From contig BPJU01000007.1 of assembly GCA_026004775.1 (NCBI GenBank), forward strand, positions 186,001-250,000: a DNA stretch of 64,000 nucleotides, read 5' to 3'. The notes beneath the pieces were generated by a model. That model ran no database searches, had not been told where the DNA came from, and was given only the letters and a program-made list of their open reading frames with translations. The DNA comes from Pirellulaceae bacterium (GTDB lineage Bacteria; Planctomycetota; Planctomycetia; Pirellulales; Pirellulaceae). Positions 40,260-48,698 of this stretch are shown here, piece by piece (position 1 is the stretch's first letter; the number at the start of each line of letters is the position of its first letter). Made by a program: the position numbers and the translations under genes.

Positions 40260-41249
40260 ATGGATTTCTTCGACGAAAATGAACGGAATAAAGATCATTG
40301 GATGGCTGCCGAATTAATTCTACCATTCTTCCCCGATGACACAAGGGACCGCGTGACGATAACCGTCCAGCAGTACAACAATATCGTGAGGGATAAACTG
40401 CGAAAGGAGATGGGATTGCGGCTGGCCGACAAGGAATCGCGAATCAGTGTGCCAGTAAGAGTCGTTGATGGATTTACGAACGAGGTGGTGGATGTCATCA
40501 ATAAATTTGCCGATCAAATCCGGTGGTTGCTGATTGGTGCCAAGGAGAAATTGGCGGGAGCAAAGGAAGGACTGGAGTTCCTGGTAGAACATTGGTGGCA
40601 GTTAGAAAAGTGGGATCGCCTGCCTCGTGAGGCGAGAAATAGCGTTTCTGCGCTCGAAACATCTTTGAATGTAGTAAACGTCCTTTCGAAAATATCCGAA
40701 ATGGACCAGGTGTTCGATGGTGTGAAGCAGATTCAAAAGGATATTCTTGGCGCCTATTTTCCGGGCGTTGGATATCGTTTTGGGCCGCCTCGAATAGAAA
40801 TCTATTGGATGGCAATTGGTCTATTCGCGAGAGTAGCGGGCGTATCCATCGAAGACTTGACGGTCGCTGCTTTGGTCCATGAACTGGGGCATGCCTACAG
40901 TCACGTCGGTCGCGACATCGACGGAAGGGTGTGGGAGGATTCGGGATTTATTGGCAGTGATCTGGAGGTCGTCGAGGGGTTGGCCCAATTCTATACCGAA
41001 GAGATTGCCGAGGAACTGCGCCCGCGCGCTCCCGGTGTGCTGCTGGCCTACGAAGCGCTGTTGCCCTTCCTGGCCCCACCTTACCACGCTCATAAACGGT
41101 GGAAAGAGGTTTTGGCTGAGCGAGGTGTGGCTAATCGATGTAAGGAAACGGTTCGTTACACCTTGATCCGCGCTCGTCAGCGGGGTGCCATTAAAAATAA
41201 GGAGTGGGAAGAGCTGCTCGTTCAGACCTGCCAAACGCTCCGGACCTGA
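40260..41249 (+). CDS. Putative zinc metallopeptidase (HELGH motif)
   Basis: A 329-residue protein not assigned to a family. The motif HELGH (207-211) in TVAALVHELGHAYSHVG, followed by Glu239 in DLEVVEGLAQFYTEE, has the spacing of a gluzincin-type zinc site (two His plus a downstream Glu). The N-terminal 200 residues are mixed, partly helical and without a signal peptide. The ATG at 40260 has an AAGGAG site at 7-bp spacing, better than a start 24 bp upstream. Its codon use looks more AT-rich than the neighbours, which fits transfer. It may belong with the helicase/PLD-like pair, but the 613-bp gap argues against a single operon. Confidence 0.65.
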   Translation: MDFFDENERNKDHWMAAELILPFFPDDTRDRVTITVQQYNNIVRDKLRKEMGLRLADKESRISVPVRVVDGFTNEVVDVINKFADQIRWLLIGAKEKLAGAKEGLEFLVEHWWQLEKWDRLPREARNSVSALETSLNVVNVLSKISEMDQVFDGVKQIQKDILGAYFPGVGYRFGPPRIEIYWMAIGLFARVAGVSIEDLTVAALVHELGHAYSHVGRDIDGRVWEDSGFIGSDLEVVEGLAQFYTEEIAEELRPRAPGVLLAYEALLPFLAPPYHAHKRWKEVLAERGVANRCKETVRYTLIRARQRGAIKNKEWEELLVQTCQTLRT

Positions 41250-41325
41250 TGCTCTGATCGGATTAAAGGATACTTTCGCGTTTTTTCCGGCATTAGCACT
41301 GGTTGCGGCGCTTCGGAAACTACGT

Positions 41326-42345
41326 TCAGCTTGCCCGGTGGGTCATGTGGGCCAGGGCTTGCAGCAGGCGGGTGGCCTTTTGAGAGTCGATGGCTTCGGC
41401 CGCTTGGTGGGCGGCTTCTTGGAGATCGGCGGCACGGCCGGCCACCCACAAGGCGGCGGCGGCGTTGGCTACCACGATGTCGCGCGCCGCTCCCGGCTCA
41501 CCGGCCAACACCCGCCGGATCACCGCCGCACTTTCCTCAGCCGTCTCCACACGCAGCGCATCGAGAGGCTGTCGGCGGATGCCGAAATCCTCCGGCGCCC
41601 AAAAACGCTCGCTCACCGCCTCCGGCGTCACCAGCGTCACTTCCGTAAGGGTGCTGATCGTCACTTCATCCAAGCCGTCTTCGCCGGTGACGACGGCGGC
41701 ATGTCGGGTTCCCAGCAACTTCAGCGCTCCGGCCAGCCGGGTGTGGTAGTCGCGGCGGCCGGCGCCGAGCAACTGCCGCTCGGCCCCCGCTGGATTGGCC
41801 AAGGGACCCAGCAGATTGAAAATCGTCGGGACTCCCAGGCTTTGCCGCAAGGTGGCGACGTTTTTCATGGCCGGGTGCAATTGCTGGGCGTAGCAGAAAC
41901 ACAAGCCCAGCTCGTCCAGGCAGCGGGTGACGATCGAAAGCGGCGCGTCGATACGGACGCCGAGGGCAGTCAGGACGTCGGCCGAACCGCTACTGCTGGT
42001 GACTTTCCGGTTGCCGTGTTTGGCGACACAGGCTCCGGCTGCCGCCGCCACGATGGCGGCGGCCGTACTGATGTTGAATGTCCGTTGGGCATCGCCTCCG
42101 GTGCCGCAGGTGTCCAGCACATCGGTGCGGCGGGTTTCGATACGCAGCATGTGCCGGCGCAACGCCGTGGCGGCCGCTGCCAGTTCGGTAATTGTTTCGC
42201 CTTTGGCACGCAGCGCCAGCAGGAACTGGCCGGCCAACTGCTGGTCGCAGCCACCCCGCATCAGCGTGTCGATGGCGCTTTGCATCTGGTCGAATTCCAG
42301 ATCTTTTCCCTGCCGCAGAATGGCTACGGCTTCTGCAAGCTCCAT
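41326..42345 (-). CDS. trpD: Anthranilate phosphoribosyltransferase
   Basis: A 339-residue enzyme that adds phosphoribose to anthranilate in tryptophan synthesis. The PRPP-binding segment DTCGTGGDAQRTFNISTA and the following KHGNRKVTSSSGSADVL are unmistakable. The anthranilate-binding region PTIFNLLGPLANPA is also present. No other trp gene is nearby, so the pathway is dispersed. It is divergent from the nucleoside-hydrolase-like gene. Confidence 0.95.
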   Translation of the reverse strand: MELAEAVAILRQGKDLEFDQMQSAIDTLMRGGCDQQLAGQFLLALRAKGETITELAAAATALRRHMLRIETRRTDVLDTCGTGGDAQRTFNISTAAAIVAAAAGACVAKHGNRKVTSSSGSADVLTALGVRIDAPLSIVTRCLDELGLCFCYAQQLHPAMKNVATLRQSLGVPTIFNLLGPLANPAGAERQLLGAGRRDYHTRLAGALKLLGTRHAAVVTGEDGLDEVTISTLTEVTLVTPEAVSERFWAPEDFGIRRQPLDALRVETAEESAAVIRRVLAGEPGAARDIVVANAAAALWVAGRAADLQEAAHQAAEAIDSQKATRLLQALAHMTHRAS

Positions 42346-42666
42346 GGTCCGCTCCCGTGGTCATCCCTCGCTACGCTGCTGGAACTGTTCCATGTCCGAA
42401 CGCAAAAGGGCTCAACGCGACTTGAGGGTACCGATTTTAGAAATGGGAGGGAACCACCGGTTGGGGCCGGTACGTTGATAGCATCTTGACGAGCTTTATA
42501 GAGAGTATGCAAGGCGCCGGCCGCGCGGAGTGCCCGGACGAATGATGACGGAACAGCTTGGCGTTTGCCCTCGATTCGGATATGTTACAGGCACGGGCTG
42601 TGGCCGTAACGAGTGCAACGGAATTTGCCGACAGACAGGAAAGGCTCACGGATTTCATTCTCGACA
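42346..42666. other. Divergent intergenic region, trpD / nucleoside-hydrolase-like
   Basis: About 321 bp. Promoters for both genes are expected; I could not pick one. An upstream in-frame start for the right-hand gene lies within it but shows no family similarity. Confidence 0.4.
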
Positions 42667-43602
42667 ATGCCGCAAAAAGTTCTCATCGATTGCTCGCCAG
42701 GTATCGATGACGCGATTGCTTTGGCCATCGCGTTGTTTGAACCGAAGTTGGAAGTGGTGGCGGTGACGGCGGTCGAGGGCGCCGTGACGGCTCGTCAAGC
42801 CACCGACAATCTCCAGGCGTGGGTGGAGCTGTTGGACCCGCCTCGATTGCCACGATTCGGGGCCGCCACACCCCGCGAATTGGCTCCGGAACTTCCCTGG
42901 CGACGCTTGCTGGGATCCGACGGGTTGGGTGATCTCAAATTGCGTCAGGTCACCCGGCACCGCGAACATCCGTCGGAGAAGTTGATTTACGACGAGATCT
43001 ATTCGGCGCCGGACGACGTGACGCTGGTGGCTCTGGGGCCGCTTACCAACGTGGCTCGGGCCTTCCAGCGCGATCCGGAACTGGTTCGCCGCCTGGGAAG
43101 GCTGATCGTGGCGGGCGGATCGTTCACCGCCGTGGGCGACGTGACACCTGTGGCCGAATCAAATATTTTCTTCGACCCGGAATCGGCACGAGCCGTGTTT
43201 CGATCGCCGTGCACCAAGACGCTCGTACCACTGGAAGCGGCTCGGCGCGTCCCCGTCTACTTGGACATCCTGGACTGCCTGCCCGACGATGGGTCAGCCG
43301 GGACCGATGCTTTGCGGAGACTCATTTCCCACTACTTCCGGGTCTTCCACCAGCATTTCGGCTGGGAGCATGTTCTGCTGCCGCGGACGATGGCGGTAGT
43401 TTATCTGTTGCGTCCCGAGTTGTTTGAAGTTCGGCCCATGGCGGGCGACGTCGAATTACGCGGCGAGCTGACGGTGGGGCAGACGGTTTTCGATCGCCGC
43501 AGCAGTGCCTCGTGGCAAAACAACATGGAAGTGGTCGTCGATGTCTGCTCGCCCGAGGCGGTGCGGGAGGTGATGCGATCCGGTCTGCTCAGGTTGGTTT
43601 GA
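42667..43602 (+). CDS. Nucleoside-hydrolase-like protein with altered metal site
   Basis: A 311-residue protein of the inosine-uridine nucleoside hydrolase fold. It opens VLIDCSPGIDDAIALA; active enzymes read D-x-D-P-G-x-D-D. Here the position of calcium ligand Asp10 is Ser10, while Asp8, Asp14 and Asp15 remain. In the C-terminal part, where active enzymes have a His-Asp pair (catalytic His241 and ligand Asp242 in Crithidia), this one reads Pro239-Arg240 before TMAVVYLL. The Asn in the 'GN' segment is also changed (EGAV). GPLTNVA and AESNIFFDPESA are kept. It therefore probably does not hydrolyse nucleosides in the known way. The start is set by the conserved N-terminus. Confidence 0.75.
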   Translation: MPQKVLIDCSPGIDDAIALAIALFEPKLEVVAVTAVEGAVTARQATDNLQAWVELLDPPRLPRFGAATPRELAPELPWRRLLGSDGLGDLKLRQVTRHREHPSEKLIYDEIYSAPDDVTLVALGPLTNVARAFQRDPELVRRLGRLIVAGGSFTAVGDVTPVAESNIFFDPESARAVFRSPCTKTLVPLEAARRVPVYLDILDCLPDDGSAGTDALRRLISHYFRVFHQHFGWEHVLLPRTMAVVYLLRPELFEVRPMAGDVELRGELTVGQTVFDRRSSASWQNNMEVVVDVCSPEAVREVMRSGLLRLV

Positions 43603-43764
43603 AAGTTGCCGGTTGCCATGAAAGGTCGTTTCGTCGCATCGACGATAGCTGCCCTCCCACAGCCGCGAACTCGGGTGGTCATACCCGTGAGCATCCCGAA
43701 CAGGCTCTGCTGCGTCCGATGAGAAGACCATGGCCGCCGCAGGAAGCCGATTCGCTAGGCGGGC

Positions 43765-46107
43765 CTATTTTTCCCCCGCGATTCTGCGGCCGGCCAGCCA
43801 TTTGAACGTCGCTGTCAGCAGCAGCGTGCTGCCCAAGATGACCCCGGCACCGCCGGAAAGCTGAGTAATCCAGGGCCATGTCGGATCCGGCCAGGCCCAG
43901 CAGATGCCGGACAGGACAAACGATACGCCCGCGTAAAGAATCAGCCGGCGCGTGCTTTCTCGCGCATGGCGTTTGGCGTGGGCGATCAGAGCGTTGCGAG
44001 CCGAGTGCAAAGCCAGCTCCCGCATCGCCGTCAGGTTCACGTGCCGCTCGGGAGCTTCCCGTAGCGGTACGTAAGGTTCATCGGCGGCGGGAGGGGGGAT
44101 AGCCGCCTCCGGCCGCGAGGGCTTGCTCCCCCGCAACGGTTCGGCAGGCTGACTTGGCCTTTCGGCCGCCGCCGGCCGCTCCTCCGGACCACCCCGCAGG
44201 CGCTGCAACAGACGCTCCATATACTGCTGTACGGCCAGCTCCGGATCCTCTTCGGCCGTCTTGTCTGATGGAGAGGCTTGAGCGGCCTCCGGTGCGTGTC
44301 GGCTCTCGGCGGAGGACGAGCCCTCCGTCGGATCGCCAGCCTCTTCCGAGTCAGCCGACGGCTCCCTTACGGGCAAAGGCTTCGACCAGCCGAACGCCCG
44401 CTGTTCTCCCGGCCTGTCTTCGACCAGATGGCCGCCGCTGGTTTCGATGCGGTCCGAGACCGATTCTGAGGTTTCTGGTTCACGACTGGCCGGTGTTTCT
44501 GGTTCGAGTGGCGATTCGCTCGGGGCTTCGGTCGCTGGTTCTCGCCACAAGCCGGCTCGAGCCAACCGCTCCAGCACACTGTCCACGGTTTCAGGCGAGT
44601 CGTCCGTTGCGGGGTCGTGATTGGTAAAGCTACGTATGCCTGCTTGGCTGTCCACAGTTTCGGGCGAGTCGTCCATTGCCGGCCCTTGGGACTCGACCAA
44701 CCCACTTGCCGCGGTGTCAGCCACCACAGGGTACTCCGGCTCGGTTTGCTCCCACTCGGTATCCTGGGTCGAACCAACCGAATAGCGGTGTGGCTCAACG
44801 TCCTGGTCCTCATGGGGCGAGTCGAGGATGGACGTTCGAGGCTGTTGGAAAGTTTCGACTGCCTGGTCCGCCGGGATCGACGTGTCGGTCAAGTATTCGG
44901 CCGATTCTCGTTGGAGGGCGTGCCCCGGCGCCGGTTGCGTGGCTGCTTGCGGGAGCGCCACGTCGTTCGAAAGCTCATCAACAGCAGTCTGACGGGCAAG
45001 AAGCTCCGTGGATAGGGTGGTTTCATTTTGAGCGAGGGCGTTGTCCGAGGGTACCGACGTCAGGGGGAGTGCGGTCCGCGGATCGAATAGGGTGGGCTGG
45101 GTTGCGTTATCGGGGCAATGGGCTTCCGGCTGAGTTTCGTGGGTGGTGAGGGCGTCGAGATTGCCTTGGCGGGTCGGCGCCTGTGGATGACCGTGGGGTG
45201 GCGGATTGGCCGGTGGCGGTTCGTGGTGGACCGGCTGCGTGCCATGGGGTTCGTGTGGCGAATCCGAGGCATATTGCTCGTTGGAGCGGTTGGTGGCGAG
45301 GCGTTCCACGGCCACGTGGAGCGCTTCCAAGTGTGCGGCGACACGAGCAAGTGTCTCTTCGAGCAAAGCAGGGGCAGTTACTGCTTTTTCTGCGGACGGG
45401 CCGACGGCGCCGGTGTTCAGTGGCTTGGTGCCACCGGGGAGCTTTCGCTTGCGTTTTTGCCCCTTCTGCCGCTTGTCTAGAAACGTTGCGTGCAAGTCGC
45501 CATCGCTGGCGGCGGCCTGCCGCAACTGTTGCCAAGAAGACTCCCCGAGTTTGGCATATCTTCTTGGGCGGCGTTTTCGGCCAGGAGCCGGCGGTGCACA
45601 AATGACCGTTTGCACTCGGGGTGCGTCCCAGTCGGTTGCCGTCAGTGCTGCTCGTTCCGTCAAGGTGTCTATCTGAACGTTCAGCGTGTCCAGAAGCCCC
45701 AACAGTTCGCGGTGCGGCTCCTCTGGGGTGGAGTCCGGCTGCCGGCCGTGATGCGCCTCCCGTGCGACGGTCCATTCATAGTTGCCCAGCTTCAGATGAT
45801 CGCCTGGTTGCAAGAAAAAATCGGATCCGGGCACTCCATTCAGCAGGGCGGGGCCTTGCCAGGCTCGGAGGACTGCCGCATGCGACCCGAGGATCAGCAC
45901 GGCATGAACCGAAGCCAAGCCCTCCAGCCGGCAATCGCATAAGGGGTGGGAACCGACGGTGGTGGTTCGCTGTTGCAAACGCAATTCTGGGGCGGTGAGG
46001 CTTTGCGGGCGGAGCACGAGTTGGGGGCGCCCTGCGCTGGACACGGAAGCCTGGCGGGGCCAAGAAACCGTGGTCGGTTTATCGACATCCTTCAATCCGC
46101 TTGCCAC
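43765..46107 (-). CDS. FHA-domain protein with long disordered region and C-terminal membrane helices
   Basis: A 780-residue protein in three parts. The N-terminus (about 28-118) is FHA-like: TTTVGSHPLCDCRLEGLASVHA holds the Gly, Ser and His of the phosphothreonine-binding loops, and ALLNGVPG supplies the Asn. A very long segment (about 130-690), rich in Pro, Glu, Thr, Gln and Ser, looks disordered. The C-terminus has a charged helix and two membrane helices (about 716-735 and 747-768). It may be a membrane-anchored phosphoprotein reader, orientated with the FHA domain inside. No kinase gene is adjacent. Function unknown. Confidence 0.65.
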   Translation of the reverse strand: MASGLKDVDKPTTVSWPRQASVSSAGRPQLVLRPQSLTAPELRLQQRTTTVGSHPLCDCRLEGLASVHAVLILGSHAAVLRAWQGPALLNGVPGSDFFLQPGDHLKLGNYEWTVAREAHHGRQPDSTPEEPHRELLGLLDTLNVQIDTLTERAALTATDWDAPRVQTVICAPPAPGRKRRPRRYAKLGESSWQQLRQAAASDGDLHATFLDKRQKGQKRKRKLPGGTKPLNTGAVGPSAEKAVTAPALLEETLARVAAHLEALHVAVERLATNRSNEQYASDSPHEPHGTQPVHHEPPPANPPPHGHPQAPTRQGNLDALTTHETQPEAHCPDNATQPTLFDPRTALPLTSVPSDNALAQNETTLSTELLARQTAVDELSNDVALPQAATQPAPGHALQRESAEYLTDTSIPADQAVETFQQPRTSILDSPHEDQDVEPHRYSVGSTQDTEWEQTEPEYPVVADTAASGLVESQGPAMDDSPETVDSQAGIRSFTNHDPATDDSPETVDSVLERLARAGLWREPATEAPSESPLEPETPASREPETSESVSDRIETSGGHLVEDRPGEQRAFGWSKPLPVREPSADSEEAGDPTEGSSSAESRHAPEAAQASPSDKTAEEDPELAVQQYMERLLQRLRGGPEERPAAAERPSQPAEPLRGSKPSRPEAAIPPPAADEPYVPLREAPERHVNLTAMRELALHSARNALIAHAKRHARESTRRLILYAGVSFVLSGICWAWPDPTWPWITQLSGGAGVILGSTLLLTATFKWLAGRRIAGEK

Positions 46108-46751
46108 ACGTCGGTCCTCAATTCTGTCCCGAATTGCCAGTCAAGTACGGAAGCGATACGCCGGATTGTGCCCGTCGTTACCGGACGCGATGCCCAGCCC
46201 GCGGGCCGTCTCTTGCGCTCCGGTCCGTGGCGCATGTTTGCTATAGGGGATATAGCTTGTCGGATCGCGCCGGTCAAAAACGTTCTATTTTGCGTGGCGG
46301 AAGTTTCCCGAAGCGCTGGTTGGGCAAGAATTGCCGATTTTTCGGAAAATTTCGCTACACCTTTTGACGGGTTTGGACGATTATCGGAAAGCATTGCATT
46401 GGGGCGAACAAATGGCCGACTAAAAGGCGGCAAGAGGGTGGTCATTTTTCGGTTCGCGAAAGGGGCCGCTGGATACATGCCGGAAAGCGTAATTGCTAGC
46501 CAACAAACAAGTTAGACTTGGCCGGACGCTTTGGCGGCCGGTCGGGGACGGAAAAATTCCCGGCTGGACTGTGCACCACCGCTTGACCCGCTGCGTACTA
46601 TAGTAAGGTTGTCGGCACAGCCGACCGGGACGCCAGGCAGCGGGTTCGGGGTGAGCCGCTCGGGTGCGGTTGATGGCAGGTCTGTTGGGCGTACCCCGCA
46701 GGCGGAACAGAGGAAAGAGGCGTATTTCGAGAAAAAGAGGGCGGAGGTGCC
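46108..46751. other. Divergent intergenic region, FHA protein / DksA-like
   Basis: About 644 bp. It should contain promoters for both sides; an AT-rich TACTATAG stretch near 46596 is a possible -10. Open frames here lack family features. A GGAGGTG ribosome site precedes the DksA-like ATG. Confidence 0.4.
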
Positions 46752-47216
46752 ATGAGTACCAAACGTCAGCAGGCGATTGAGAAGTTACGGGAAGTATTGT
46801 TGCGGCGGCGCGATGCTTTGCGCAAAGCGCTGGCTGGCGACTTGAGTTCGCTCCGCGAGCTGCGGTCCAAGTCCGGTGGGGACTGGGCCGATATTGCTGC
46901 CGATGCCGCGCAGGATGAAATGAGCTGCCAGTTGGCGGAAGTCGAAGCCCGCGAGTTGGCTCAGATCGAAGCCGCTCTGGAGCGGATGCGCAACGGCACG
47001 TACGGCATTTGTGAAGTGACCGGCAAGCCGATCCCGCTGGCGCGTCTTCAGGCTTTGCCGTACGCCACCATGTGCATCGAAGCCCAGAGGGAACTGGAAA
47101 AGCAGATGCGATCCGGGCGCCGTACGGTGGATTGGAGTCGCGTGGCGGAGGCGGTGCGTGACTTTGACGAAGACGAAGACAGCGAGGCGGTACTGAACGA
47201 CCTGGAAACCGACTAG
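46752..47216 (+). CDS. DksA/TraR-family protein with half of the zinc cysteines
   Basis: A 154-residue protein with an N-terminal coiled coil and a C-terminal zinc-finger-like region. The finger segment reads GTYGICEVTGKPIPLARLQALPYATMC. In classical DksA it is C-x2-C ... C-x2-C; here Cys87 and Cys108 remain, while the partners are Thr90 and Ala111. Similar losses are known in DksA2-type proteins, which can work without zinc. It probably binds the RNA polymerase secondary channel and tunes initiation, but this is inferred from the family. The ATG is preceded by a strong GGAGGTG. Confidence 0.8.
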   Translation: MSTKRQQAIEKLREVLLRRRDALRKALAGDLSSLRELRSKSGGDWADIAADAAQDEMSCQLAEVEARELAQIEAALERMRNGTYGICEVTGKPIPLARLQALPYATMCIEAQRELEKQMRSGRRTVDWSRVAEAVRDFDEDEDSEAVLNDLETD

Positions 47217-47451
47217 GGCGATTGCGTTTGCCCGCGGCTTAGAAAAATCGGATTGGCGTGTAAAAATTGGTGGTATCTTGGGAAGGCGGCGCAAGCCGCC
47301 TTGCTTATTGGGATGTTACGTCCGCCGCATGTCATTCCATTTGCCCGGCCCGAACTTCTGTGCGATTCAAGCTCGCGGTGTGTCGATGGGAATAAGAGCG
47401 GGCAGTCGGCGTTCGACTGCTGATCGCATGGCACCATGGGGAAAGGCGTCG

Positions 47452-48642
47452 ATGGAGAGGGCGTTGGATCCGACACACATTGTGCTGGTACGGGGCGTGC
47501 TGGCAGTATGGGCGGCGATGGTGGGGCTGGCCTTGAGCCCTAGTGCGGCGGTGCCCGTGGGCTTTGCTCAGACGCCGGCCGCGACGAGGCTGGTGGTTGG
47601 CGACGGTGATGCGCGTGAGGAGGAGGCGGCAGGTTTTCAGGAGGACGTCGAGTTTCTGGAGCGCCAGTCGCGTTGGTTGCGACAGGTGATCAAGCGCGTG
47701 CGTCCCTCGGTGGTGCATATCGAGGCCGAACGACAGGCGCGCACCGCTCGTTATGCCTATCGCACGCTGGAAGAAGCCGGCTCGGGAATCATCATCACGC
47801 ATCGGGGGCGGTTCTTCGTGTTGACCAATCGGCATGTCGTGAAAGACAGTCCGTTGGAGAAGATCCAGATCCGGTTAGAAGACGGCACTCGGCTGGAAGC
47901 GCAGGCGATTTGGTCCGATCAGTCCACGGATATCGCATTGCTGGAAGTAGCCGGCGGCGGGCTGGAACCGGCCCGGTTGGGCAATAGCGACCAGGTCGAT
48001 ATCGGCGATTTCGTGCTGGCGGTAGGCAGTCCGTTTGGTTTGAGCCATTCGGTGACGTTCGGCATTATCAGTGCCAAGGGCCGGCGCGACTTGGAGCTGG
48101 GCGATGACGGACTGCGACTCCAGGATTTCCTCCAAACCGATGCCGCAATCAATCCCGGCAACAGCGGCGGACCATTGCTCAACGTGCGCGGTGAAGTGAT
48201 CGGTATCAACACAGCCATCGCCAGTGCTTCCGGGGGAAGCGAAGGCATCGGCTTCGCCATTCCGATCAACATGGCGATGCGGGTTGCCGAGCAGTTGCTG
48301 GAAAAGGGGCGTGTCGACCGCGCCTACCTCGGCGTGCAACTCGACTCGCAATTCACCGCCGCCAAGGCGTTGGAGCTGGGGCTTTCCCAACGCCGCGGAG
48401 CGCATGTGACTGGGCTTACGCCCGGAAGTCCCGCCGAGCGAGCCGGCATTCGGGAAGGCGATATCATTTTGGCCTTCGACGGAGTGGCGATCGAGGATGA
48501 CAACCATCTGGTGAATCAGGTAGGTCTGACGCCGATTGGAAAAGAGGTGCAAGTTCAGATCTGGCGGCGCGGGCAGAGCTTGAGCGTTCCGGTCCGCGTG
48601 GAAGCTCGATCGCGCTACGAACCGGAGACCGTCCGTCAATGA
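47452..48642 (+). CDS. Deg/HtrA serine protease with PDZ domain
   Basis: A 396-residue periplasmic protease. An N-terminal signal or anchor segment (about 10-36, ending VGFAQTP) is followed by the trypsin-like domain. The catalytic triad is His128 (TNRHVV), Asp160 (STDIALL) and Ser238 (NPGNSGGPL). One PDZ domain (about 295-385) follows (LTPGSPAERAGIREGDIIL). It degrades or refolds damaged envelope proteins. In-frame starts exist up to 174 bp upstream; ATG 47452 was chosen because it leaves a clean signal-like N-terminus, but is not certain. Confidence 0.9.
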   Translation: MERALDPTHIVLVRGVLAVWAAMVGLALSPSAAVPVGFAQTPAATRLVVGDGDAREEEAAGFQEDVEFLERQSRWLRQVIKRVRPSVVHIEAERQARTARYAYRTLEEAGSGIIITHRGRFFVLTNRHVVKDSPLEKIQIRLEDGTRLEAQAIWSDQSTDIALLEVAGGGLEPARLGNSDQVDIGDFVLAVGSPFGLSHSVTFGIISAKGRRDLELGDDGLRLQDFLQTDAAINPGNSGGPLLNVRGEVIGINTAIASASGGSEGIGFAIPINMAMRVAEQLLEKGRVDRAYLGVQLDSQFTAAKALELGLSQRRGAHVTGLTPGSPAERAGIREGDIILAFDGVAIEDDNHLVNQVGLTPIGKEVQVQIWRRGQSLSVPVRVEARSRYEPETVRQ

Positions 48643-48698
48643 CCCGCCTCCGGGCGGCCTCCGGCCTTGGATTGGGTGCCGGCTTGATCGGGCATCCC

